Source: an uncultured Clostridia bacterium (GTDB lineage: Bacteria; Bacillota; Clostridia; TANB77; CAG-508). Taken from it: 33,640 nt of DNA. This document shows positions 22,640 through 30,354 of the stretch, in pieces. The notes below the pieces were generated by a model that worked only from the letters and a program-made list of their open reading frames with translations, was not told where the DNA came from and did not search any database. The stretch lies in the NCBI GenBank assembly GCA_944393375.1, contig CALXZX010000045.1:1-33640 (forward strand). The letters are read 5' to 3'. The translations under genes and the position numbers were made by a program. Each line of letters begins with the position of its first letter. The stretch's first letter is position 1.

Positions 22640-23161
22640 GCTAGTTTCTAAGATTTTTTCATATTTTTCAAAATTTGGTTCATAGTTTTCTATCATTCTA
22701 TAAAAATATTTTGAATGTGTTTTATATTTTAAATGACAATATTCATGTAATACAATAAAATCAATAACATCTCTATGGAACATAACAATTTTAGGGTTTA
22801 TTGTAATTTTACCATTGATACATCTTCCAATTTCTTTTTTCATATTTTTGATTTCATAATCTTCAGGTGCAAATCCCAACATGATTCTTGTTTTTTCCAT
22901 AGCTCTTTCCACTTCTACTTTTGCTATTTGTTCATACATTTTATCAATTGCTAAATCTAAAATCTCTTGATTATTGTCTTTTTTATAGCGATTAGGAAGT
23001 GATATTTTTATTAATTTATTTTCTACATTTAATTCAGGTACTTTTACATTTTTGTACACGATTTTTACTTTGTAATCAATTCCTAAAACTGGTACTGGAT
23101 GTCTCTCTAATGTAGTATTTATACTGTTTTTTACACGGATTTGTTTTTTTACTTTATACAT
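22625..23161 (-). CDS. YgjP-like zinc metalloprotease
   Basis: 178 residues of the YgjP/WLM-related DUF45 family. The zinc site is HEYCH followed by a downstream His (HLKYKTHSKYFY), and an Arg-Cys-Ile-Asn-Gly segment leads into the ITINPKIVMFHRDVIDFIVLHE strand-helix typical of the family. Cellular substrates are unknown for the family; M48/SprT relatives cut proteins in quality control or DNA-protein crosslinks. The ATG at 23161 has GGAG eight bases upstream; a longer start 12 codons earlier has none. Possibly read through into the pseudouridine synthase gene. Confidence 0.85.
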   Translation of the reverse strand: MYKVKKQIRVKNSINTTLERHPVPVLGIDYKVKIVYKNVKVPELNVENKLIKISLPNRYKKDNNQEILDLAIDKMYEQIAKVEVERAMEKTRIMLGFAPEDYEIKNMKKEIGRCINGKITINPKIVMFHRDVIDFIVLHEYCHLKYKTHSKYFYRMIENYEPNFEKYEKILETSLFQY

Positions 23162-23328
23162 AAATATCACTCCTATTTTTGAATTTTTGTTTTGCAAATT
23201 ATTGTTCGCTTTTGTTGTTCTTATTCTATATCTTATTTTTTACTTTGTCAATACTTTTTATAAAAAAATATAAAATTTTTGTTCGTATTTTGTTTAACAC
23301 CTATATTTCAGTATTTTCAAGCTTTTTA

Positions 23329-24648
23329 TTATTTTTTCTTGTTCTCTTTTATATAATTTTTTAATGCATCAAAGTCTAGTGGCTTTGCATAAAAATAACC
23401 TTGTATAAAATCACAATTTTCTTTTTTTAAATATTCAACTTGTTCTCTTTTTTCTACTCCCTCTGCTACTGTTTTCAAATTTAATTTTTTACTAATTAAA
23501 ATAATGATTTCTAAAAGATTTATTGTTTCATTTTTTTCACCTATTCGATCTATAAAAGACTTATCAATCTTTATCATATCAATAGGTAACATTTCTAACA
23601 TGTTCAAAGAAGAATAACCAGTTCCAAAATCATCAATTGCTATAGAAAATCCCTTTTCTTTTATTTCTTCTAAAATCTCTTTCATATCTATATGATTATC
23701 TACCGTTGTTCTTTCTGTTATTTCTATTTCTATATCATTAGGAGATATGCCACATTGTTCTGTAATTTTCATATATTTTTCTAAAAAATCTTTTTCTAGC
23801 AAACTTTCCTTAGATATATTTACTGAAATTTTAGGAATGTCCTTAAATTGTTTTTTCATTTCTTGTATATTTTCACATACCTTTTTATAAACATATTCAT
23901 CCAATTTTATGATAAAATAATTTTTTTCAAATATAGGAATAAACTCGCTTGGTGATATCCTATTTCCATCTTTCTTCCATCTAACTAAAGCTTCTGCTCC
24001 TTCTATTTTTTCTGTTTTTGTACTAATTTGTGGTTGATAATATACTTCAAATTCTTTATTTTTAATGGCTTCTTCCATTATATTTTCTATTTCACTTTCT
24101 CTTATTATTTTTTGCTCAAATTCTTCTGTAAATACACCATATGGCACATGATATTTTCCTTTTATACTATCATGTGCCATAATTGCTTTATCTATGATAC
24201 TTTGTATATCTTTTTCATCTTTATCACATATATATACTCCCATCGAAATTCGTAAATTATACCATATATCTCCTATATAAATTCTAGATATCTTGTTATT
24301 TAATCTTTTGGTTATTCCTTCTACATCTACTTCTCCTACTAAAAAAATCCCAAAAACATCATTTGCTAATCGGCAGACAATATCTGTTTTTCTAATAGCA
24401 TGTTTTATTTCTTCACCAACTCTTTTTAATAATTCATTTCCCTTCATATGTCCATATTTTTTATTAAACGATTTAAACTTGTCTATATCTAATATAATGA
24501 TTGTTTTTTTACTATTTACTTCTAATTTTTCTTTTGTTCTTGCTAAATATGCATTATAGTTTCCTAATCCTGTTATAGGGTCAATATATGCTAATTCTAA
24601 AAGTCGATTTCGTTTTTCTATTCTTAATTTTCTATATCTTTTATTCAT
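23329..24648 (-). CDS. GGDEF-EAL protein, cyclase site degenerate, phosphodiesterase site intact
   Basis: 439 residues, no membrane segment, no clear sensory domain beyond the first 20 residues. The GGDEF domain (about 20-170) has ANDVF at 95-99 instead of GGDEF, so cyclase activity is unlikely. The EAL domain (about 183-435) keeps EAL (219-221), N277, the EITER glutamates, DDFGTGYSS (339-347), K363 in KIDKSF, E396 in AEGVE and QGYFYAKP. It is therefore predicted to degrade c-di-GMP, with the GGDEF part perhaps binding GTP as a regulator. AGGAG lies seven bases before the ATG. Monocistronic. Confidence 0.92.
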   Translation of the reverse strand: MNKRYRKLRIEKRNRLLELAYIDPITGLGNYNAYLARTKEKLEVNSKKTIIILDIDKFKSFNKKYGHMKGNELLKRVGEEIKHAIRKTDIVCRLANDVFGIFLVGEVDVEGITKRLNNKISRIYIGDIWYNLRISMGVYICDKDEKDIQSIIDKAIMAHDSIKGKYHVPYGVFTEEFEQKIIRESEIENIMEEAIKNKEFEVYYQPQISTKTEKIEGAEALVRWKKDGNRISPSEFIPIFEKNYFIIKLDEYVYKKVCENIQEMKKQFKDIPKISVNISKESLLEKDFLEKYMKITEQCGISPNDIEIEITERTTVDNHIDMKEILEEIKEKGFSIAIDDFGTGYSSLNMLEMLPIDMIKIDKSFIDRIGEKNETINLLEIIILISKKLNLKTVAEGVEKREQVEYLKKENCDFIQGYFYAKPLDFDALKNYIKENKKK

Positions 24649-24744
24649 AACTTATCTCCTAATCTATTGTTTTTCTTAATAATTTATATATTTTAGTATG
24701 TGTTATAAATAGAAAATTATTCCATTACAGATAGTAAATAACGC

Positions 24745-24791
24745 AAAAAACAGACCTCAGAATAATTTTCATAATCATTCTTTGAGGTCTG
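24745..24791 (-). terminator. Terminator after the GGGtGRT gene
   Basis: CAGACCTCA (24791-24783 read on minus) pairs with TGAGGTCTG (24759-24751), extended by an inner GAAT/ATTC pair, then six T residues. Confidence 0.88.
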
Positions 24792-24863
24792 TCCCTTTTG
24801 TTCAATTTTTGAACATTAGGGACAGGTCAAATCGTTCAATTTTTGAACGATTTGGCACGTCCC
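24791..24863. repeat. Tandem palindromic intergenic repeat
   Basis: Two nested palindromes share a GGGAC box. Unit 1 runs GTCCC (24791-24795), four bases, GTTCAA/TTGAAC around TTT, four bases, GGGAC (24819-24823). Unit 2 runs the same GGGAC, four bases, a 12-bp arm CAAATCGTTCAA (24828-24839), loop TTT, its complement (24843-24854), four bases and GTCCC (24859-24863). It lies between the stop codon and the terminator of the GGGtGRT gene. On the minus strand it begins GGGACGTGCC, close to the core of the copy at 6757-6767. Confidence 0.75.
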
Positions 24864-24869
24864 TATCGT

Positions 24870-25871
24870 TTATTTCATTGCTTCTTCTACTGCAACTGCT
24901 ACTGCAACTGATGCTCCAACCATTGGGTTATTACCCATTCCGATTAATCCCATCATTTCAACATGTGCTGGTACTGATGAGCTTCCTGCGAATTGTGCAT
25001 CTGAGTGCATTCTTCCCATTGTATCTGTCATACCATATGAAGCTGGCCCTGCTGCCATGTTGTCTGGGTGTAATGTTCTTCCTGTTCCTCCACCTGATGC
25101 TACTGAGAAGTATTTCTTTCCTGCTGCTAGTCTTTCTTTTTTGTATGTTCCTGCAACTGGATGTTGGAATCTTGTTGGGTTTGTTGAGTTACCTGTAATT
25201 GATACATCAACATCTTCCATCCACATGATAGCTACACCTTCTCTAACATCATTTGCTCCATAACATCTAACTTTACTTCTTTCTCCATCTGAATATTTAA
25301 TTTCTTCTACAACTTTTACTTTTCCTGTGAAGAAATCAAAGTCTGTTTTTACATATGTAAATCCATTAATTCTTGAAATAACTTGTGCTGCATCTTTTCC
25401 AAGTCCATTTAAGATAACTCTTAATGGTTCTTTTCTTACTTTGTTTGCTGATTTTGCAATTCCGATTGCACCTTCAGCTGCTGCAAAACTCTCATGTCCT
25501 GCTAAGAATGCAAAACATTTTGTATCTTCTGATAATAGCATTGATGCTAAGTTTCCATGTCCTAATCCAACTTTTCTGTCATCTGCAACTGAACCAGGGA
25601 TACAGAATGCTTGTAATCCTTCTCCGATTGCTTTAGCTGCATCTGCTGCTTTTGTACAACCTTTTTTAACAGCGATTGCTGCTCCTAATGTATATGCCCA
25701 AGCTGCATTTTCAAAACAAATTGGTTGTACTCCTTTTACGATTTCATATGGATTAAATCCTTTATCTGTACATATTTTTAATGCATCTTCAAAATCCTTT
25801 ATTCCGTATTTTTCCATTACTGGTTTTATTTGATCGATTCTTCTTTCATAACTTTCAAATGTTACTGCCAT
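24870..25871 (-). CDS. GGGtGRT family protein
   Basis: 333 residues. The name-giving motif appears in SVASGGGTGRTLHPDN at about 250-265; the C-terminal MGLIGMGNNPMVGASVAVAVAVEEAM and central GLGHGNLASMLL and FLAGHESFAAAEGAIGIAKSA are also glycine/alanine-rich loops. The family is common in Clostridia and archaea and usually sits beside an IscU-like scaffold protein, as here; its biochemical role is not established to my knowledge. Cytosolic, no membrane segment. AAGGAGG lies before the ATG. It starts 43 bases after the scaffold gene, with a strong terminator downstream. Confidence 0.9.
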   Translation of the reverse strand: MAVTFESYERRIDQIKPVMEKYGIKDFEDALKICTDKGFNPYEIVKGVQPICFENAAWAYTLGAAIAVKKGCTKAADAAKAIGEGLQAFCIPGSVADDRKVGLGHGNLASMLLSEDTKCFAFLAGHESFAAAEGAIGIAKSANKVRKEPLRVILNGLGKDAAQVISRINGFTYVKTDFDFFTGKVKVVEEIKYSDGERSKVRCYGANDVREGVAIMWMEDVDVSITGNSTNPTRFQHPVAGTYKKERLAAGKKYFSVASGGGTGRTLHPDNMAAGPASYGMTDTMGRMHSDAQFAGSSSVPAHVEMMGLIGMGNNPMVGASVAVAVAVEEAMK

Positions 25872-25914
25872 TTTATTTCCTCCTTATTTCTTATATATTC
25901 ATAAACTATTTATT

Positions 25915-26607
25915 TTACTCTTTTCTTGGGTCAATTTTCTTAACAGCTTCATCAAATCTTCCATATGTACCAGAAGCTTTTTCGATAGCTTCCATTGGAT
26001 CCATTCCTTTTTTGATGTTATCCATCATTTTTCCCATATGTACATATTTGTATCCAATGATTTGGTCATCTTTGTCTAATCCTAATTCTACAATATATCC
26101 TTCTGTTAACTGTAAATATCTTGGTCCTTTTAATGTACTTGAATAAATTGTTCCAACTTGTGATGTATGACCTTTTCCTAAATCTTCAAGTCCTGCTCCT
26201 ACTGGAAGTCCTCCTTCTGAGAAAGCTGTTTGTGTTCTTCCATATACAATTTGTAAGAATAATTCTCTCATAGCAGTATTGATAGCATCACAAACTAAAT
26301 CTGTATTTAATGCTTCTAATATTGTTTTTCCTGTTAAAATTTCTCCAGCCATAGCTGCTGAGTGTGTCATTCCTGAACATCCAATTGTTTCAATTAATGC
26401 TTCTTGAATGATACCATCTTTTACATTTAAAGTTAATTTACAAGCTCCTTGTTGTGGTGCACACCATCCAATACCATGTGTTAAACCTGATATATCTTTT
26501 ATTTCTTTAGCTTTAACCCATTTTCCTTCTTCTGGGATTGGTGCTGGTCCGTGGTCTACTCCTTTTTTTACAACACACATTTCTTCTAATTCTTTTGAAT
26601 AAATCAT
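25915..26607 (-). CDS. IscU/NifU-like iron-sulfur scaffold family protein, partner of GGGtGRT
   Basis: 230 residues. The core TIGCSGMTHSAAMAGEILTG resembles the IscU/NifU N-terminal fold. Cysteines at 11, 49, 56, 77 and 106 could hold a cluster; the GWCAPQQGACKL pair precedes the fold and is not part of classical IscU. The C-terminal 80 residues (SQVGTIYSSTLKGPRYLQL onward) are specific to this partner family. The ATG at 26607 is chosen, eight bases after GGAG; earlier ATGs overlap the site. It is the first gene of the two-gene unit, behind a 19-bp palindrome at 26647-26665. Confidence 0.85.
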   Translation of the reverse strand: MIYSKELEEMCVVKKGVDHGPAPIPEEGKWVKAKEIKDISGLTHGIGWCAPQQGACKLTLNVKDGIIQEALIETIGCSGMTHSAAMAGEILTGKTILEALNTDLVCDAINTAMRELFLQIVYGRTQTAFSEGGLPVGAGLEDLGKGHTSQVGTIYSSTLKGPRYLQLTEGYIVELGLDKDDQIIGYKYVHMGKMMDNIKKGMDPMEAIEKASGTYGRFDEAVKKIDPRKE

Positions 26608-26646
26608 TTTCATTGCTCCTTTCAATACTTGATTTGTATATATCTT

Positions 26647-26665
26647 TTTAGGTAATCTACCTAAA
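26647..26665. promoter_or_regulatory. Palindromic operator candidate before the IscU-like gene
   Basis: TTTAGGTA (26647-26654), three bases, TACCTAAA (26658-26665), perfect. No T-tract follows on the minus strand, so it is not a terminator. On that strand TATATA lies 17 bases after TTTAGG, so the palindrome could cover a weak -35 and spacer. Confidence 0.45.
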
Positions 26666-26678
26666 TTTAAAAACCCTT

Positions 26679-27716
26679 CTATTCTTCCTCTATTTTATCT
26701 TCTGAAAATAATATTTGATTTCTAATTGGCTTATTCTTATTCTCATTGGTTGTTTTGGTTTTATTACCTTTTCCTTTGTTGAATTCTTCTTGTATTTTTT
26801 TCATTTTTTCTCTTGTAATATCATTTTGTGCCTTATCTACTGTTTCTGATTTTCCATAATTTAATGTAACTGTATTTCCATCTTGTGGTTTATTTATTTT
26901 TTCATTACCTTGTCTATTTGTATAATTTCTACCATTCTTACTATTTTTTACAATATATTGTTCCATAGATTCATGACCATGGCTCCACATGGTATCTTCT
27001 TTTTTTCGAAGATTTGCATCCCAATTATTTTCTATTTTATGACTTTGAATTTGATTATATTTCTTTCCTATTCCAATGTCTGGAACTTCATCTTCTCTTA
27101 TATAACCATCATTTTCAATTTCATCTTCTTGTGTATTATATTCAATAATATTTTTTGTATCTTGCTCTATATAGATACCAGCATTATATTCTTCTACCTC
27201 TGATAAGTTTCTTGCACCATTAAAATATCGATATAAAATGTCTTTATCTTTTTTAGAAACTTGTTCTGGTCCAATTCCTAAGTATTTATATCTCCAAATC
27301 ACATGACGTTCATAACTATTAAAAGCATTATTTACCAAATCTTCATAACTATATTCTGCTCGAAACTTCATATTGGTTATAGATATTGTAAGATTACTCC
27401 ACATTTCTCCTGGAGTCGTTCTTTTAAATTCCTCTCTTAATTGTTTTATATCATCATATAATTTTTGAGCTAACTCTAAATATTGTTTTTCATCAATATT
27501 AAATTTACTTGGAACTTCATAGACATTAACAGGATTTTTTCTAAATATTCCTTTCGGAATATAATAGAAAAATAATTCTCCTGTTGGTTCTTTTTTACCA
27601 TCTTCTATAACAGAACTGTATAAATATATCGATTCCCATTTTTCTGGTATCATATATAGTAATTTTCTTTGTATTTCTTCATACATTTCCTTTATCTGTT
27701 TCGTGTGATTTAACAT
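26679..27716 (-). CDS. YezG/DUF600-family immunity-like protein with long disordered tail
   Basis: 345 residues. The first 165 follow the YezG pattern: MIPEKWESIYLYSSV, TGELFFYYIPKG, LREEFKRTTPGEMWSNLTISI and ERHVIWRYKYLGI. YezG-type proteins neutralise LXG-type toxins such as YeeF in polymorphic toxin systems. The remaining 180 residues are Asn/Lys/Glu-rich low complexity, unusual for the family. Only 6 bases separate the ATG from the gpmI stop, with an AAGGA element squeezed in between, so it is read as the last gene of a gpmI transcript. No toxin gene is nearby. Cytosolic. Confidence 0.78.
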   Translation of the reverse strand: MLNHTKQIKEMYEEIQRKLLYMIPEKWESIYLYSSVIEDGKKEPTGELFFYYIPKGIFRKNPVNVYEVPSKFNIDEKQYLELAQKLYDDIKQLREEFKRTTPGEMWSNLTISITNMKFRAEYSYEDLVNNAFNSYERHVIWRYKYLGIGPEQVSKKDKDILYRYFNGARNLSEVEEYNAGIYIEQDTKNIIEYNTQEDEIENDGYIREDEVPDIGIGKKYNQIQSHKIENNWDANLRKKEDTMWSHGHESMEQYIVKNSKNGRNYTNRQGNEKINKPQDGNTVTLNYGKSETVDKAQNDITREKMKKIQEEFNKGKGNKTKTTNENKNKPIRNQILFSEDKIEEE

Positions 27717-27722
27717 ATCCTT

Positions 27723-29264
27723 TTATTCCTTATCTAATAAACTTTCTCCTGTCATTTCCTCTGGTTTGTCTAGATGCATTAGATCAAGCATAGTTGGTGC
27801 TAAATCTGCTAATTTTCCACCTGATTTTAATTTTAATGTTGTATCTGGTGTTACTAATATAATTGGTACAGGATTTGTAGTATGTGCTGTATGTGGTTCT
27901 CCTGTCTTGTAATCTATCATTTGTTCTGCATTTCCATGGTCTGCTGTAATAATTAAATTACCTTGTTTTTCTTCTACTAAACTTACCACTTTTCCAACAC
28001 ATTCATCTACAGCTTCCACTGCTTTAATAGCTGCTTCTAAACTTCCTGTATGTCCTACCATATCTGTATTGGCATAGTTTAATATGATACTATCATATTT
28101 ATCACTCTTAATTGCTTCTATTACTTTATCTGTTACTTCATATGCACTCATTTCAGGTTTCATGTCATATGTTTCTACTTTTGGTGATGGTACTAATATT
28201 CTATCTTCTCCTGGATATTGTTTTTCTTCTCCACCGTTAAAGAAGAATGTAACATGTGCATATTTTTCTGTTTCAGCAATTCTTAATTGTGTATATCCTA
28301 ACTTACTAATATATTCTCCAAATGTGTTGTGTAAAGCTTCTTTCTTAAAAGCAATATGTACATTTGGCATGGTTTCATCATAACTTGTGAAACATACATA
28401 ATATAGATTTAAATCTTTCTTTGTTTCAAATCCATCAAATTCTGGATCCACCAATGCTCTGGTAATTTCTCTTGCTCTATCTGGTCTAAAGTTGAAGAAA
28501 ATAACAGAATCATTTTTCTCAATTTTTGCAATTGGTTCTTCACCATTACAAATAACGGTTGGTTCAACAAATTCATCAAATACTTCTTTTTGATAAGAAT
28601 CTTCAATTGCTTTTACGCTACTGCCTGCTTTTATTCCTTCACCATTCACAAGTGCATTATAGCATTTTTGAACTCTTTCCCATCTTTTATCTCTATCCAT
28701 TGCATAAAATCTACCTGATAAGCTTGCAATTTTTCCTACATTTTTCTCTTTCATTTTTTCTTCTAGTTTTACAATGTAGCTTTCTGCAGATGCTGGTGGT
28801 GTATCTCTTCCATCTAAGAAGCAATGTACATATACATTTTCAAAATCCCTTCTCTTAGCCATTTCTAACAATCCATATAGATGACGATTATGGCTATGAA
28901 CACCTCCATCTGATACTAATCCTAAAATATGTAATTTAGAATTGTTTTTCTTACAATTTTCAATTGCTGCAATAAATTCTGGATTTGAGAAAAAGTCTCC
29001 GTCTTCTATTGATTTTGTTATTCTAGTTAATTCTTGATATACAATTCTTCCTGCTCCAATGTTGGTATGTCCTACTTCTGAATTTCCCATTTGTCCTTCT
29101 GGTAATCCAACATGTAATCCACTTGTATAAATTTCTGTATTTGGATATTTTTTCATTAGTCTATCAATATTTGGTGTTTTAGCTAATTTAATAGCATTTC
29201 CATCTTTATTTGGATTATCTCCAAATCCATCTAATATCATTAGCATTGTTAATTTATCTTTCAT
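27723..29264 (-). CDS. gpmI: 2,3-bisphosphoglycerate-independent phosphoglycerate mutase
   Basis: 513 residues, the Mn-dependent enzyme converting 3- to 2-phosphoglycerate in glycolysis. MILDGFGDN carries the first metal ligand, S62 in GNSEVGH is the phosphorylated nucleophile, and the ADHGNAEQM and [10 protein letters not shown] motifs close the second metal site. The insert between (about 75-310) is the phosphotransferase domain. AAGGATGG precedes the ATG. It follows tpiA in the same direction. No co-located enolase was seen; it may lie beyond the window. Confidence 0.97.
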   Translation of the reverse strand: MKDKLTMLMILDGFGDNPNKDGNAIKLAKTPNIDRLMKKYPNTEIYTSGLHVGLPEGQMGNSEVGHTNIGAGRIVYQELTRITKSIEDGDFFSNPEFIAAIENCKKNNSKLHILGLVSDGGVHSHNRHLYGLLEMAKRRDFENVYVHCFLDGRDTPPASAESYIVKLEEKMKEKNVGKIASLSGRFYAMDRDKRWERVQKCYNALVNGEGIKAGSSVKAIEDSYQKEVFDEFVEPTVICNGEEPIAKIEKNDSVIFFNFRPDRAREITRALVDPEFDGFETKKDLNLYYVCFTSYDETMPNVHIAFKKEALHNTFGEYISKLGYTQLRIAETEKYAHVTFFFNGGEEKQYPGEDRILVPSPKVETYDMKPEMSAYEVTDKVIEAIKSDKYDSIILNYANTDMVGHTGSLEAAIKAVEAVDECVGKVVSLVEEKQGNLIITADHGNAEQMIDYKTGEPHTAHTTNPVPIILVTPDTTLKLKSGGKLADLAPTMLDLMHLDKPEEMTGESLLDKE

Positions 29265-29313
29265 AATCTACCATCCTTCTCTCTAAGATTTAAAGTGTTT
29301 TATTTATTATATA

Positions 29314-29355
29314 GAAAAAATCTACTTTTATCTTGACCCTATATAAGATTTTTTC
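29314..29355 (-). terminator. Hairpin between tpiA and gpmI
   Basis: GAAAAAATCT (29355-29346 on minus) pairs perfectly with 29323-29314; the distal arm ends in a T-run. It is followed closely by a TATAAT-like -10 for gpmI. Confidence 0.55.
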
Positions 29356-29385
29356 GTATATAACAAGGTTAAGCTTCTTATATTC

Positions 29386-29438
29386 GTGAAGTACTGCGAA
29401 GCAGTCTTCACATTTGTGCATCAAAATCTTTGATTTTG
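29386..29438 (-). other. Two hairpins downstream of tpiA
   Basis: CAAAATC/GATTTTG (29422-29438) abuts the tpiA stop codon. A stronger hairpin (29386-29411: GTGAAG + ACTGC, loop GAA, GCAGT + CTTCAC, one bulge) follows. Neither has a clear T-tract, so they may protect the mRNA 3' end or mark a processing site rather than terminate. Confidence 0.5.
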
Positions 29439-30203
29439 TTAACGCACGCTTTCCTTATCAAAGTTAACAATCTTTGAAAATTCTTCTGGATCTAAACTTG
29501 CTCCACCAACTAATCCTCCATCTATATCAGACATGGTGAATAGTTCTTTTGCATTTTTAGATTTTACACTTCCACCATATTGTATTATAACGCTATCTGC
29601 TACATTTTGTCCATAAATTTCAGCAATTTTCTTACGGATATCTTTGATTGAGTTATTAGCATCTTCACTTGTTGCTGTTTTTCCTGTTCCAATTGCCCAA
29701 ATTGGTTCATAAGCTATAATTGTATTTTCTACTTGTTCATTTGTTAATCCTTCTAATGCTAATTCTGTTTGTTTTGTAATAACTTCTGCTGTTTTTCCAG
29801 CTTCTCTTTGTTCTAATGTTTCTCCAACACATACAATTGGTTTTAATCCATTTGCAAATGCTGCTTTTATCTTTTTATTGACACTTTCATCTGTTTCATT
29901 AAAATATTGTCTTCTTTCTGAATGTCCAATAATGACATATTCTACATTAATTGATTTTAACATTTTTGCTGATACTTCTCCTGTGTAAGCACCTTTTTCT
30001 TCAAAATGCATATTTTGTGCACCAATTTTGATATTCGTATTTTGTGCAGTTAATAAGGCATAAAATAAATCAGTAAATGGAACACATAAAATAACCTCGT
30101 TTTGTGTTTCACCTACTAATTTTGATAATTCGTCAATATATCTAATTGTCTCATCTGGAAGCATATTCATTTTCCAGTTTCCTGCGATTACTTTTCTTCT
30201 CAT
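29439..30203 (-). CDS. tpiA: Triosephosphate isomerase
   Basis: 254 residues, interconverting dihydroxyacetone phosphate and glyceraldehyde 3-phosphate. Catalytic residues are in order: the Asn-Lys pair of GNWKMN near the N-terminus, the electrophilic His in IIGHSERR and the base Glu in AYEPIWAIGTG; the phosphate loop IQYGGSVK follows. The ATG at 30203 is chosen because AGGAGG lies eight bases upstream and the family begins RRKVIAGNWKMN; an upstream in-frame ATG adds 38 unrelated residues. It has its own promoter behind the pilin-like gene. Confidence 0.97.
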   Translation of the reverse strand: MRRKVIAGNWKMNMLPDETIRYIDELSKLVGETQNEVILCVPFTDLFYALLTAQNTNIKIGAQNMHFEEKGAYTGEVSAKMLKSINVEYVIIGHSERRQYFNETDESVNKKIKAAFANGLKPIVCVGETLEQREAGKTAEVITKQTELALEGLTNEQVENTIIAYEPIWAIGTGKTATSEDANNSIKDIRKKIAEIYGQNVADSVIIQYGGSVKSKNAKELFTMSDIDGGLVGGASLDPEEFSKIVNFDKESVR

Positions 30204-30288
30204 AAAAAATTCCTCCTTTTTATTATAATAATGTTTATAAAATTCTTTTGTGAATATAACATTATTACACGCCACTACGGACAGTACC

Positions 30289-30317
30289 ATTGTATAACAA
30301 AAGAGAATACTTTTCAA
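30289..30317 (-). promoter_or_regulatory. tpiA promoter, embedded in the upstream terminator
   Basis: Minus strand: TTGAAA (30317-30312), 17-bp spacer, TACAAT (30294-30289). The -35 is the loop and adjoining arm of the hairpin at 30301-30327. Hexamers and spacing equal the pgk promoter. Confidence 0.75.
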
Positions 30318-30327
30318 GTATTCTCTT
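30297..30327 (-). terminator. Terminator of the pilin-like gene
   Basis: A perfect 12-bp stem, AAGAGAATACTT (30327-30316 on minus) with its complement at 30312-30301, three-base loop, then TT. Confidence 0.75.
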
Positions 30328-30354
30328 GGTTTTTCCTTGTTTTTTTCGTATTTA

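Noticed and set aside
24782-25198. Long plus-strand open frames opposite the GGGtGRT and IscU-like genes (also 25327-25833, 25781-26146)
   Set aside because: They are antisense shadows of highly biased coding sequence, have no ribosome sites and encode leucine/phenylalanine-rich nonsense.
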